A DNA stretch of 64,000 nucleotides from Gammaproteobacteria bacterium (GTDB lineage Bacteria > Pseudomonadota > Gammaproteobacteria > DSM-16500), in the NCBI GenBank assembly GCA_013816845.1, contig JACDDU010000002.1:186001-250000 (forward strand). Reading direction: 5' to 3'. Below, in pieces: positions 42,236 to 51,553 of the stretch. A program made the translations under genes and the position numbers. Within the stretch, counting starts at the first letter, position 1. Every line of letters starts with the position of its first letter. Under the pieces are notes generated by a model. It saw only the letters and a program-made list of their open reading frames with translations, was not told the DNA's origin and did no database searches.

Positions 42236-43735
42236 ATGCCTTTAATAAATTACGTTCCAGGCAAAGTGGAGCAAGCCTCTGCAGAACATCAATGGTTCTT
42301 GCACATCCATATTGATCCATTTTATTTATCACAAGCAAAACCTATCCTAGAAAAATCATTTAAAAATTATAATTGGGATATACTTCAGTTACCAAGCCAG
42401 AATTCGCTCTTTGATAAAAGAAAGTTAGATGGGGCGTATACAGGCGAACAAGTTGATCAACGCTTTCAAGCTGTGCGAATCCTACTTAAAAGTAATGAAA
42501 GTTCGGCCAGTATAAATTTCTTAAAACACTGCTTACTTGAATGTTGGCACAAACTTCAAAGTGCAGGTATTCCTCTTTATTATCAAACACCACCGGGAGA
42601 CCGCGCTTTGACCATGGGTGAGAGTGAGTTACTTACACCTTTTTCCTACACGGCAAAATTGAAAGATGGGTATACTTTTCTTCAACCAGCAGCAGAATTT
42701 AATCCCAATCATCTTCCCAACCCCCTCAATTTTTGTTTTGATCCAAAAAGTTTAAGTGATTATCAAATTGAATATGACCTATTTAAAATTCTAAAGGCGA
42801 CGTTACGAAATTTGCAACTCCATACCACTCATGCTCAATCGCAACTCGATGCAGATTTCTATTCATTAAATGCATTTGATACTGAAATTGAAAAGCTTCA
42901 CCAATTTTATAATGCCTTTAGCAAATTCTACCTTAGTTATTGTAATGATCGTCAAGCATTGGAAGATAATTATAAATTACAAATTGACGCGTTACACAAA
43001 GCAAACGAACTGGTCGATACAGATGCACAAAGAACAGAAATTGCTAAATCATATGTTAAGTTATATCAAGATCGGGAATATGCGTTAAGAAAGAGAGAAA
43101 AAGAATTTGATGATTATTGTGGTAAAGATAATATTGATGAATTAGCGATTCTGAGTCGAATTGAAGGTTATCAAAAAGATCAAATGGATAGTGCATTTAG
43201 CATGCTGCGTGACAAGTTAAATTATTCTGTGGAGCAATTGCATTCGTTATTTAAATCAGCCCCAAAAGAAGGTATTTTCACTCTTCGCTCCCAAGCATTC
43301 CTTGATTTAATTAGATCAAATGTTGGCTTGCATCAATTAATTTATAACCGGCAAATGCACATTTTGATCGAGCAAAAACAATTGCTTCGTTTAAAATGTT
43401 TATTGAATATTTATCAGCAAATGACTCAAATTAATTTAACTACATTTAACCCATTTTTATGTAAGCAAAGTGCTACCTATAAGCAAGTGGTGTTGCAACA
43501 ATTAGTTCATAAAATAAATGCAGCAGCAGGTACGCCACAAGAATTTGATAAAGTCATTAATGATTGGCTTCAATCCGCTTCTTTTGCCGAGAAAAATCAT
43601 ACGGAAATTTCCAATAAAAAAATTATTTCCGAACATCGAAATACATTTTTTAATCAACGTAGTGATAAACCGACCTCTACAGAAAACTTTGTTCAAGAAT
43701 TGAAAAAAAATTATAGCGGAATGACATTTAGTTAA
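42236..43735 (+). CDS. unknown 499-residue protein with long helical region
   Basis: I do not recognise this protein. It is soluble, without a signal peptide. The N-terminal 100 residues (EHQWFLHIHIDPFYLSQAKP, then RFQAVRILL) look like an alpha/beta fold, and residues about 215-400 are highly charged and helical, consistent with coiled coil (LHKANELVDTDAQRTEI; YALRKREKEFDDYC). The C-terminus is polar. Long coiled-coil proteins without relatives are common among Dot/Icm substrates of Legionellales, but nothing here proves secretion. It lies 23 bases before ttcA and could share its transcript. Confidence 0.65.
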   Translation: MPLINYVPGKVEQASAEHQWFLHIHIDPFYLSQAKPILEKSFKNYNWDILQLPSQNSLFDKRKLDGAYTGEQVDQRFQAVRILLKSNESSASINFLKHCLLECWHKLQSAGIPLYYQTPPGDRALTMGESELLTPFSYTAKLKDGYTFLQPAAEFNPNHLPNPLNFCFDPKSLSDYQIEYDLFKILKATLRNLQLHTTHAQSQLDADFYSLNAFDTEIEKLHQFYNAFSKFYLSYCNDRQALEDNYKLQIDALHKANELVDTDAQRTEIAKSYVKLYQDREYALRKREKEFDDYCGKDNIDELAILSRIEGYQKDQMDSAFSMLRDKLNYSVEQLHSLFKSAPKEGIFTLRSQAFLDLIRSNVGLHQLIYNRQMHILIEQKQLLRLKCLLNIYQQMTQINLTTFNPFLCKQSATYKQVVLQQLVHKINAAAGTPQEFDKVINDWLQSASFAEKNHTEISNKKIISEHRNTFFNQRSDKPTSTENFVQELKKNYSGMTFS

Positions 43736-43758
43736 TATATTATTAGGCGGAATAATCC

Positions 43759-44592
43759 ATGGCCTCGTTAGCAGAGCTAGAAAAAAAATTATTACATTAT
43801 ACCGGTAAAGCCATTGCCGATTTTAACATGATTCAGCACGGTGATCGTGTGATGGTAGGTTTGTCTGGCGGAAAAGATTCATTTACGCTCGTTAGAATTT
43901 TACAGTTACTGCAACAACGCGCAAAAATTAATTTTGAACTATTTGCTTTCACCCTCGACCAAGCTCAACCGGGCTGGAAAGATGATGACTTAAGAGCATG
44001 GTTAAAAAATCACGCCATCAAACACGTCATTTTACACAAAGATACTTATTCGATTGTAAAAGAAAAAATTCCCGAAGGTCAAACCTACTGTTCTTTATGT
44101 TCACGCTTACGGAGGGGGATTATTTATCGTTATGCAGAAGCAGAAGGTTATAATAAAATTGCATTGGGACACCATCGAGATGATTTGATTAGAACTTTGC
44201 TCATGTCAATTCTATATAATGGTGAAATTCGTTCCATGCCCCCAAAATTATTAAGTGATAATAAAAAGCATATTGTTATAAGGCCGTTAGCATTTTGCCA
44301 AGAAAAAGATATTGCCGCTTTTGCTGAAAAAATGGGCTTTCCTATTATTCCCTGTAATCTTTGTGGTTCACAAGAAAATTTAATGCGTAAAAAAATTAAA
44401 GTTTTAATTGATCAACTTGCTTTAGAAAACCCCAAGGTTCCGAGTAATATACTTCATGCACTTACCAGCATCAAACCAAGTCAGTTAATGGATAAAAATT
44501 TTTGGGATTTTAATAACCTTGAAAAACAAAGAGATGAAAACGAGGAAAGTGTCAATGAGCAGTTATTGGGAAATGTATGGTCTAACATCTGA
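43759..44592 (+). CDS. ttcA: tRNA 2-thiocytidine(32) synthetase TtcA
   Basis: A 277-residue ATP-dependent thiolase that converts C32 of some tRNAs to 2-thiocytidine. The PP-loop SGGKDSFTL lies at about 35-43; the iron-sulfur/thiol cysteines are in [10 protein letters not shown] and CNLCGSQ, and [13 protein letters not shown] matches the TtcA motif. Length is normal. It overlaps the next gene by 38 bases, an unusual extent, and follows an unknown gene by 23 bases. Confidence 0.95.
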   Translation: MASLAELEKKLLHYTGKAIADFNMIQHGDRVMVGLSGGKDSFTLVRILQLLQQRAKINFELFAFTLDQAQPGWKDDDLRAWLKNHAIKHVILHKDTYSIVKEKIPEGQTYCSLCSRLRRGIIYRYAEAEGYNKIALGHHRDDLIRTLLMSILYNGEIRSMPPKLLSDNKKHIVIRPLAFCQEKDIAAFAEKMGFPIIPCNLCGSQENLMRKKIKVLIDQLALENPKVPSNILHALTSIKPSQLMDKNFWDFNNLEKQRDENEESVNEQLLGNVWSNI

Positions 44593-45142
44593 AACAGAGA
44601 CAACGCATAATATTGATCATTTGCTTAGTAAAAAGAAGCAAGAAGATATTAAGGCAGAACATTTTATTTTAATGTTAAGAAGTAAGGACACGTTAGCGGG
44701 AGCTTTAGAACTTCAAATACATCAAAAGAAAAATCAAGTAGTTCATAATTTGATCCTAAAGAAAAATATTTTTAATTTCTTTACCTGCAATTTTCATCGA
44801 CATCATTCTAGTCAAGCTGTATCAACAGAACGCGTGCGCTTAAAATTTAAAAGCGTTCAAGACGCTGCGGAATTTCAAGACTTTTTGATCTCCCATGCTG
44901 TTGAACCAGCGACAATGCAGGTCCGAAAAGATGGTACATTAAAAATTAATTTGTCCCGCGATAATAAACTTTTAGTCATGCAAGTTATTCATCAACAATA
45001 TCCTTTTAATGAAAAGCTAAAATTAATAATTCAAGATTTTTTCAATAAAAAATCTTTTGCAGCACAAGAAGTACATGATAAAAACTTTTTTTTCAGCACC
45101 GAGGTATCACAATCGAATAGTAGCCCTTGCCTTACGCATTAA
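44555..45142 (+). CDS. unknown protein overlapping ttcA
   Basis: A 195-residue soluble protein of no family I recognise. The start ATG 44555 has GAGG about nine bases upstream, inside the end of ttcA; the overlap is 38 bases in another frame. Residues about 30-70 are helical and basic; a middle part ([21 protein letters not shown]) followed by a strand-rich region could form an alpha/beta sandwich. Being coupled to ttcA suggests co-expression, not necessarily a common function. It may be a lineage-restricted gene like the one before ttcA. Confidence 0.6.
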   Translation: MSSYWEMYGLTSETETTHNIDHLLSKKKQEDIKAEHFILMLRSKDTLAGALELQIHQKKNQVVHNLILKKNIFNFFTCNFHRHHSSQAVSTERVRLKFKSVQDAAEFQDFLISHAVEPATMQVRKDGTLKINLSRDNKLLVMQVIHQQYPFNEKLKLIIQDFFNKKSFAAQEVHDKNFFFSTEVSQSNSSPCLTH

Positions 45143-45166
45143 CCCTTACTGCGCAGGGGTGCCCAT

Positions 45167-45973
45167 TCAATTTTTCTCATAAATTTCGATAAAGCTTAAC
45201 ACAGATTGAAAAGCACTCGGCTGGATTCCGAATTCGCCTTGAAAGGGACGGTCTAGCGTCAAAAGTAAAAAGATAACTGAGGCTGCCATTAATGCAACCG
45301 CACTGACGGTTAAAATGTGTAAATAAAAATTGATGCCATAAATATAATTAATAATGATAATTAAAAATGTACCAATTAAAATAACGAGCCAAATTTGACT
45401 ATTTAATTGTGCGTGACTCATGTGAATCCGTTGCTCACGTGCGTCATATAGTGTTTTAACGCCGTCTAGCATGTCGTGGAGTAACAGTGATTCCGCAGTA
45501 CTATGAGCAGGATAAGTCACAAGCTCGTCGGTGATGCTTTCAATCGTAGTTCGACCGACTGCATCTAAGGCTAACCCATTTTTCATCGTCGTCCATTCAA
45601 CATTAATCACGCGCTCCAAATAATTTTTTAAAGTGGTTTGAATTTGGCTGCGTTGGGGGTCTTTGAGTAAGCGTGTGTCGCGGTAAATGTCGGCTACTGC
45701 ATTGGCTTCGCGTTGCACTGCATCTGCGGTATAACTAATATTGTTAATAAGATAAAGTGCCATTAAACCCACAAGCACACCGTAAATAATACTAATTAGA
45801 GCGCTGATATTGCCAATGACCGGATTATCGCGATACCGTAATTCAATGGGAACATACCTGCGCACAATAAAAATGACGGGGACAGACATGATGATAAAAA
45901 TAAAAGCTAAACCAATAAATATATTTAAATCTGATAATTGGTATATACCCTGCAACATAGTCCGTCCATCCAT
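45167..45973 (-). CDS. DUF4239 (bestrophin-like) membrane protein
   Basis: A 268-residue protein with membrane segments at about 15-35, 52-75, 191-210 and 216-240. The sequence NISALISIIYGVLVGLMALYLINNI followed by EANAVADIYRDTRLL fits the DUF4239 family (bestrophin-like), whose function is unknown. The cytoplasmic middle is helical. ATG 45973 is used; ATG 45958 is also possible. It is convergent with the unknown gene downstream of ttcA. Confidence 0.78.
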   Translation of the reverse strand: MDGRTMLQGIYQLSDLNIFIGLAFIFIIMSVPVIFIVRRYVPIELRYRDNPVIGNISALISIIYGVLVGLMALYLINNISYTADAVQREANAVADIYRDTRLLKDPQRSQIQTTLKNYLERVINVEWTTMKNGLALDAVGRTTIESITDELVTYPAHSTAESLLLHDMLDGVKTLYDAREQRIHMSHAQLNSQIWLVILIGTFLIIIINYIYGINFYLHILTVSAVALMAASVIFLLLTLDRPFQGEFGIQPSAFQSVLSFIEIYEKN

Positions 45974-46010
45974 GATAGATAATAAATTGAGCCGTCTATT
46001 CCAGCTTATC

Positions 46011-46157
46011 CTAAGAACTGACGCCTTCGAAAGTCGTTAATACTTCATTTAAAATTTGTCTAGCTTTAATCATGTCTTCTTCTTCAGGACGATTTTGTGC
46101 ATTCTGTAAAATACGAGCTACTTCTTGCAGTTTTTGCTTTAATTCTAGTGTATTCAT
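46011..46157 (-). CDS. 48-residue helical protein
   Basis: A short gene with a good start: AGGA eight bases before ATG 46157. The product (MNTLELKQKLQEVARILQN, then RPEEEDMIKARQILNEVL) is a pair of amphipathic helices, acidic, without cysteine or signal. I recognise no family. It lies 18 bases downstream of the POT transporter gene and may be co-transcribed with it. Codon use and the binding site support a real gene. Confidence 0.6.
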   Translation of the reverse strand: MNTLELKQKLQEVARILQNAQNRPEEEDMIKARQILNEVLTTFEGVSS

Positions 46158-46175
46158 ATTGACAATCCTTTTAGT

Positions 46176-47702
46176 CTAGTTCGCTAAGTTTTCTTTCCAC
46201 AGGGAGGTTGTTACATGTGTCTTTTTGCGTTCTTGCGTTAAACGCGTTAAGACCGGTGTTGCAATAAATAATAACAATCCTGCGCCAATCGCACTCCATC
46301 CAAGCAAATTGAAAGTATGACTGTAACTTGGATTAGTTAGCAATGGATCAGTAGAGGCAATTGTACCAAGCGCCATTTTAGAAAAGTAATGGGAAAATAT
46401 GGCAGCGAAACCAATGACCATCATCCAAATTCCCATCATTAAACCCTGTAAGTGTAACGGTGCCAGCTGACCCACCATCGCATAGCCAATTGGGGCAATA
46501 AATAATTCGCCCATACTCATCAAAATAAAGGCTAATAAAACCCAATTAAAGTTAACAAATCCTTGCGCATTGGCAAAATGAATTCCTATCGGAAGAACAC
46601 AAAGTGATAATCCAATTAGACCGAGCGCAAGGGAAAACTGTAAAGGAATGCTAATCGTGATGCCGCGGTCGCGTAAATGAGAAAAAAGAATACTTAATAA
46701 AGGTCCACCAAAAATAATAACCAGAGTATTAATATTTTGTATCCACTGGGGCGCGATAATGAAATTAAAAAAATGCCGGTCAACATTCCTTTCTACAAAC
46801 AAATTTAAACCCATCGGAGCTAATTGGTATAACGTCCAAAAGATTAAAGCAGCCAAGGCAAGAATGATGTATCCCCACATTTTACTTTGCGCGGCTAAAC
46901 CTTTTTGTTTTGTTGCAAGTCCAATTAATAGAATGAACATGGCAATGCTTATAAGAATAATTAATTGATTACAAAGTGCTGTATGCTCTAATAAAATTCG
47001 CAATGAGAAAAAAAGTACAACTATCGAAGTAACACCGATTAACATAGCTTTACGTTGCTTATTTTTAGCTGCATCACTAAAAGAAGTTTGACGATCTTTT
47101 AAAGTTTTCCAATTAAAAAAAGTGATAATGAGTGCAATTAAATTACCACCCGCACTCAATAAAAAAAGCTCTTGATATGCCTGGAGTAAATGAAAATAAC
47201 CCCCTAAGGAAAAGCCTACAAAAAATCCAATGTTCATCCCGCTATAATTCCACAAAAAAGCAGCTTCACGGCGTTTATCATCCGGTTCAAACAGTTGTGT
47301 CACCATGCAATTAATGCAAGTGATATTGAGGCCACTTCCCCCTAAGAATGCCGCTAATCCCCACAATAGATAATGACTTTCAGGAACTGAAATGAGTAGA
47401 CACCCGATAATTTGCAGAGCCATCCCTACTGCAAATAATCCTCTATAGCTTAGGAAACGACCGCCAATATATCCACCCAGCAAGTGTAAAAAATAATTGA
47501 GTGCGACAAATGACCCCGTAATACTCGTTGCCAGCTTGTCACTCATATGCAGACCTTGTGTGGCATACAATATTAAAGTGGAATAAAGCACACTAAAACC
47601 AAAGGTTGAAAAGATTTGAATAAGAAATAATGCACCAGCGCCCTGCGGCATCACATCTTGGTATTTTTGTTTAAAGTTTTTCTTAATACGCACCGATTGC
47701 AT
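46176..47702 (-). CDS. POT/PTR2 family proton-dependent peptide transporter
   Basis: A 508-residue transporter with 12-14 segments. FSTFGFSVLYSTLILYATQGL follows the shape of the PTR2 signature (E-x-F-Y-x-x-R in the classical form, here altered: no E-x-x-F-Y-x-R), with GGYIGGRFLSYRGLF in the next loop and FLWNYSGMNIGFFVG in helix 4-5. POT proteins import di- and tripeptides with protons. The first-helix ExxERxxY motif is absent (FSTFGFSV), so coupling or substrate may differ. Intracellular bacteria rely heavily on host peptides, which makes the role plausible. Confidence 0.8.
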   Translation of the reverse strand: MQSVRIKKNFKQKYQDVMPQGAGALFLIQIFSTFGFSVLYSTLILYATQGLHMSDKLATSITGSFVALNYFLHLLGGYIGGRFLSYRGLFAVGMALQIIGCLLISVPESHYLLWGLAAFLGGSGLNITCINCMVTQLFEPDDKRREAAFLWNYSGMNIGFFVGFSLGGYFHLLQAYQELFLLSAGGNLIALIITFFNWKTLKDRQTSFSDAAKNKQRKAMLIGVTSIVVLFFSLRILLEHTALCNQLIILISIAMFILLIGLATKQKGLAAQSKMWGYIILALAALIFWTLYQLAPMGLNLFVERNVDRHFFNFIIAPQWIQNINTLVIIFGGPLLSILFSHLRDRGITISIPLQFSLALGLIGLSLCVLPIGIHFANAQGFVNFNWVLLAFILMSMGELFIAPIGYAMVGQLAPLHLQGLMMGIWMMVIGFAAIFSHYFSKMALGTIASTDPLLTNPSYSHTFNLLGWSAIGAGLLLFIATPVLTRLTQERKKTHVTTSLWKENLAN

Positions 47703-47752
47703 GTAAATCTCCCTTAGCTTAACGACCTATTATTAAGAAATGGTTCGGTATT

Positions 47753-48115
47753 TCAAAGCTTCGCAGCACTTGGAGTGCGCGCGTAATAGTTGAATAGGAC
47801 GGTCACTTCCGTCTCGAGTTGCTCGATCAGCGGGGCTAATTGCGTAGTAATCTTGGCTTTAAGCTGAGCCTCAAGGCTCGCAACTATCATTTTTAAACGA
47901 GGTAAGCCGCAATAGCATAAGGCGCTATGCAGCTTATGAGCTTGCCTTAAGAGATGATCATATTGGCCCTGGGTAAAAAGGAGTTTAATAACTTTGACAT
48001 CATTGGCTATGTCTTTCATAAAAAAATCGAGAATGTCACACGCCAGGTCCATTTTGTTTCCGGCAAGCTTCTTCCCTAAGTCCCAGTCAATAATGGGAAG
48101 ATGAGTTATATCCAT
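47753..48115 (-). CDS. HPt (histidine phosphotransfer) protein
   Basis: A 120-residue stand-alone HPt domain. The phospho-accepting motif is AHKLHSALCYCG with His60; the canonical form is AHxLKGxxxxxG, so Lys and Gly are His and Ser here. It would pass phosphate between response-regulator receiver domains. It starts 11 bases after rlmD on the same strand. In enterobacteria rlmD (rumA) lies beside barA, whose C-terminal domain is an HPt. This could be a separate descendant of that arrangement or an independent gene feeding a BarA/LetS-type relay. Confidence 0.85.
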   Translation of the reverse strand: MDITHLPIIDWDLGKKLAGNKMDLACDILDFFMKDIANDVKVIKLLFTQGQYDHLLRQAHKLHSALCYCGLPRLKMIVASLEAQLKAKITTQLAPLIEQLETEVTVLFNYYARTPSAAKL

Positions 48116-48125
48116 GGCGTTTCTC

Positions 48126-49454
48126 CTACTTTTTTGTAAAAACCGCCATCGCCTCGATATGTGCAGTATGAGGAAACATGTTCATGATTCCTGCCTGTTG
48201 CAATGTATAGCCTAATTCGTGAACAAGAATTTGCGCATCGCGTGCTAAAGTGGCTGTGTTACATGAAACATACACAATTCTTTTGGGCGCGAAAAGGTGA
48301 AAATATGGTAATAGTTCTTTAGCACCCGTTCGGGGTGGATCAAGAAGCACTTTGTCATAGCGCTTAAGCCATACCGCATTTGTTAATTCATTCATCAAAT
48401 TAGCTGCATAAAATTTCACGTTACTGATGTGATTTAAGGTTGCATTTCCTTCGCCGCGCAACACCATTTCTTCACTACCTTCAATACCAACAACTTCTTG
48501 GGCGTAACGGGCAATGGGTAAAGTAAAGTTTCCAATTCCACAATATAAATCAAGAACACGATCAGTCGACACAATGTCCAGCAAGTGAATGGCTTGATCA
48601 ACCATGAGCCGATTTAAAGGCAAATTGACTTGGGTAAAGTCAAGCGGGTGAAATTGATAGGTTAGTTGATAAGCAGGCAGCGAAAAACTTAAACGTGGTT
48701 CAGGTTGAATCGGCCAAAGTTGCTCAAGTTGTGCTGGGGGATTGGGTTGCAGCAAAATTTGATAATGATGCATCTTAGAAAACTCAATTAACTTTTCTTT
48801 ATCCGCAGGAGTCAGAGGGGCTAAATGCCGAATTACTAATGCAATGTCTTTATCTCCCATAGCTACTTCAATTTGAGCAATGCTTTCTTTAGTCTCAAGT
48901 GCATCGATACACTGCGACATGGCTACTAAATTTTTTCCAATACGGGGATGCAACACAGCACATTCTTCAATATCTGCAAGATAGCGACTTTCTTTTTCAC
49001 GAAAACCAATGAGCAATTTATTTTTTTTATAAACAAACCGCACGCCCAACCGCGCTTTATGACGATATCCTTCATCGGTTGCGTGTAACGGCGGAAGCAC
49101 TTCTGCGGGTTCCACCTGGCCAAAGTGTTTCAAATGTTGTAATAGCGTGTTTTGTTTTAAAGAAAGTTGGGTTGGTGTATCCATATGTTGTAAGACGCAG
49201 CCACCGCACAAACCAAAATGCTGGCAAATGGGTTCAACTCGTTCTTTAGCCGCTTCAACCACCCGAATGGTTTTCGCTTCAAGATAATTGGATCGTTTTT
49301 TAGTAAGTTTGCAAACGACTGTTTCATCAGGCAGTGCGCCAAAGATAAATGTTTTTTTGTTGAGACACTCTCCGATGCCACGTCCATCATGGCTAAACCC
49401 AGTCACACTTAAGGTCCGTTCTGGTTCTTGGTCAATTTTTACTTTTTTTATCAT
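48126..49454 (-). CDS. rlmD: 23S rRNA (uracil-1939-C5) methyltransferase RlmD
   Basis: A 442-residue enzyme. An N-terminal TRAM domain (about 8-65) is followed by iron-sulfur cysteines in CQHFGLCGGC and a later Cys in IEECAVLHP, then the SAM site LDLYCGIGNFTLP, LLDPPRTGA, and the catalytic Cys in VYVSCNTATLARD. It methylates U1939 of 23S rRNA. An HPt gene follows after 11 bases on the same strand. Confidence 0.94.
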   Translation of the reverse strand: MIKKVKIDQEPERTLSVTGFSHDGRGIGECLNKKTFIFGALPDETVVCKLTKKRSNYLEAKTIRVVEAAKERVEPICQHFGLCGGCVLQHMDTPTQLSLKQNTLLQHLKHFGQVEPAEVLPPLHATDEGYRHKARLGVRFVYKKNKLLIGFREKESRYLADIEECAVLHPRIGKNLVAMSQCIDALETKESIAQIEVAMGDKDIALVIRHLAPLTPADKEKLIEFSKMHHYQILLQPNPPAQLEQLWPIQPEPRLSFSLPAYQLTYQFHPLDFTQVNLPLNRLMVDQAIHLLDIVSTDRVLDLYCGIGNFTLPIARYAQEVVGIEGSEEMVLRGEGNATLNHISNVKFYAANLMNELTNAVWLKRYDKVLLDPPRTGAKELLPYFHLFAPKRIVYVSCNTATLARDAQILVHELGYTLQQAGIMNMFPHTAHIEAMAVFTKK

Positions 49455-49835
49455 AGGGTTGGCAAATGGCAGGCTTTAAGTCGAATAAAGCCTGCCACTA
49501 TAGCGGCAATAAATATAAAACACAAACTTGTACAAAATTTGAAAGATTCTATACTTATAGATGAGAGGAAAGACAATTTATTTGTGCTTTCGATAGGATT
49601 AGTTCAAAACCTTTCAGTGATGAAATCAGGAGATATGATTTTGATGTGGTGTGCCCCAACTTTCGGTCTTAGTATTGGGAGTAGGCCTAAAGCATCGATG
49701 AGATCTCCATAAACTTGGAAAAGGGGTTTTTGCAACGATCTTCTCGAAGGCACTAATAAATTGTTTTTCTTTTCCACCTTGTACTTTCCCTCGCTTTTTC
49801 GGTAACGTAATCTTTTTATCCTTGAGAGTTGTGCT
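49455..49835. other. 381-bp divergent region with one promoter
   Basis: It separates rlmD from rocD and contains the rocD promoter described separately. Open frames of 94 and 87 codons cover it on opposite strands but have no family resemblance, and I treat them as noise. A long 5' leader of rocD (about 270 bases) seems to be here. Confidence 0.5.
49528..49555 (+). promoter_or_regulatory. promoter upstream of rocD with a long leader
   Basis: TTGTAC (49528-49533) and TATACT (49550-49555) lie 16 bases apart. Transcription from about 49562 leaves roughly 274 untranslated bases before ATG 49836. I see no recognised riboswitch in them. Confidence 0.5.
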
Positions 49836-51065
49836 ATGGCTGATCCGTATATTACCTGTGAAGAAACATATGGCGCTCGTAATTATCATCCTTTACCGGT
49901 TGTTCTAGTCCGCGGCGAAGGTGTTTACGTGTGGGATGATCATGGTAAGGCTTATCTTGACATGATGAGTGCTTATTCAGCAGTAAGCCATGGACACTGT
50001 CATCCTAAATTAGTGCGCGTTTTGCAAGAACAAGCCACGCGTTTGAATATTGTCTCTCGTGCTTTCTACACCGATCAACTCGGCCCGTTTTTAAAGCGCG
50101 CGTGCGAAGTCACAGGTTACGCCAAAGCCCTTCCCATGAATACTGGTGCTGAAGCTGTTGAGACGGCACTCAAGGCCGCACGCAAGTGGGCTTATACTAT
50201 TAAAAAAGTTCCTGAAAATGCAGCGGAAATTATTTCCTGTTCAGGTAATTTTCATGGACGCACCATCAGTATTGTCGGTATGTCTTCTGAACCTCAGTAT
50301 CGATCTGGTTTTGGTTCTTTCCCGACAGGCTTCAAAACTATTCCCTATGGTGATGCCAAAGCATTAGAAGCGGCTATAACGCCCAACACGGCAGCATTTC
50401 TTGTAGAACCGATTCAAGGTGAGGGTGGAATTGTAATACCCCCAGCAGGTTATTTAAAGGCATGTGAAGCGATTTGTCGAAAAAACAATGTGCTGATGAT
50501 TGTTGATGAAATCCAAACCGGATTAGGTCGCACGGGTAAATTACTTGCGTGTGATCATGACGGCGTTAAGCCTGATGCAATTGTTTTAGGTAAAGCATTA
50601 GGGGGTGGCTTACTTCCAGTCTCATTATTTTTAACGCGTAAAGAAGTAATGGATGTATTTACACCCGGTGATCATGGCAGCACCTTTGGTGGCAATCCGT
50701 TAGCAGCAGCAGTAGCCCACGCAGCCATTGATGTGTTAATCGAGGAACAATTGATTGATCGTGCCGCTATTCTAGGTGATTACTTCATTAAAAAATTAAA
50801 AACAATTAAGTCCCCCTTGATTAAAGCTATTCGTGGTAAAGGATTGTTAATTGGGTTAGAAATTCACGAAGGAATCTCAGCTCATGATATTTGTTTAAAG
50901 TTGTTAGAAGAAGGCATTCTAACGAAGGAAACACATCAGACAGTTATTCGTTTTGCGCCACCGCTTATTATTACTGAAAGTGAAATTGACCATGCTATTG
51001 TCGCGCTAAAAAAAGTATTTGCACAAATTGATGCAGCAAGCTTGCCAAAGTTACAATCAAGCTAA
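49836..51065 (+). CDS. rocD: ornithine aminotransferase (ornithine-oxo-acid transaminase)
   Basis: A 409-residue class III aminotransferase. SAYSAVSHGHCHPK, NTGAEAVETALKAARKW, EPIQGEGG, DEIQTGLGRTG and the PLP lysine in VLGKALGGG are exact for ornithine aminotransferases. It converts ornithine and 2-oxoglutarate to glutamate semialdehyde and glutamate, linking arginine catabolism to proline and glutamate. Intracellular Legionellales use amino acids as carbon sources, consistent with this. A long leader precedes it; its 3' end overlaps the frameshifted membrane gene by nine bases. Confidence 0.93.
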   Translation: MADPYITCEETYGARNYHPLPVVLVRGEGVYVWDDHGKAYLDMMSAYSAVSHGHCHPKLVRVLQEQATRLNIVSRAFYTDQLGPFLKRACEVTGYAKALPMNTGAEAVETALKAARKWAYTIKKVPENAAEIISCSGNFHGRTISIVGMSSEPQYRSGFGSFPTGFKTIPYGDAKALEAAITPNTAAFLVEPIQGEGGIVIPPAGYLKACEAICRKNNVLMIVDEIQTGLGRTGKLLACDHDGVKPDAIVLGKALGGGLLPVSLFLTRKEVMDVFTPGDHGSTFGGNPLAAAVAHAAIDVLIEEQLIDRAAILGDYFIKKLKTIKSPLIKAIRGKGLLIGLEIHEGISAHDICLKLLEEGILTKETHQTVIRFAPPLIITESEIDHAIVALKKVFAQIDAASLPKLQSS

Positions 51066-51544
51066 AGGAGTTACATTGGGAAGCAATTTTTTGTAAATGA
51101 CGCCATACAGGAGCATAAGAAGGAGCAACAAAATCTGGGAAAAAACAGTGTGGGCTAGATCCCCAAGAATAAATAAGACGAATATTAAAATGATGATGGG
51201 TAAAAAAATAAGGACTTGTAAGCAATAGTTGCCAACTAAGTTAAGAAACAGGTTCCACTTAAAGGGATAAAAAACCATGGAAGACTTAATCGGCAAATCC
51301 TGTGCACGACGAATGCCAAGATAAAGCGCACCCATCTGAAAAAGAAAACTTACGATTTGCAAACCCAACCCAATAATCGAAGATAAAACCTGGTTGTGTT
51401 TGGTGACAAGTCCTTGGAGTACTCCAGCGATCGCGACAACCAAGAACATAATGAAGAGGGCCCCCAAAATGTGGCTTTTGCACCCCGTGTTTGATGCCAG
51501 GCCTCTTTAATTGTATCCCCCACTGGAAGTACATAGCCTGACAT
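51057..51544 (-). pseudogene. membrane protein gene broken by a one-base frameshift in a G tract
   Basis: The first frame (from ATG 51544) encodes MSGYVLPVGDTIKEAWHQTR then GAKATFWG and runs out of register; a second frame continues as ALFIMFLVVAIAGVLQG with four hydrophobic helices to the stop at 51057. Adding one G to the run at 51461-51465 (five C on the plus strand) joins them into one 162-residue membrane protein with sensible sequence across the joint. Either the gene is inactivated, the tract varies in length, or the assembly has an error. The function is unknown; the opening resembles membrane proteins with an LPVGDTLKEAW N-terminus. Confidence 0.75.
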
Positions 51545-51553
51545 AAGTCCGCC

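Noticed and set aside
49428-49889. 94-codon rightward and 87-codon leftward frames before rocD
   Set aside because: They overlap each other and the rocD leader, lack family motifs, and look like chance frames.
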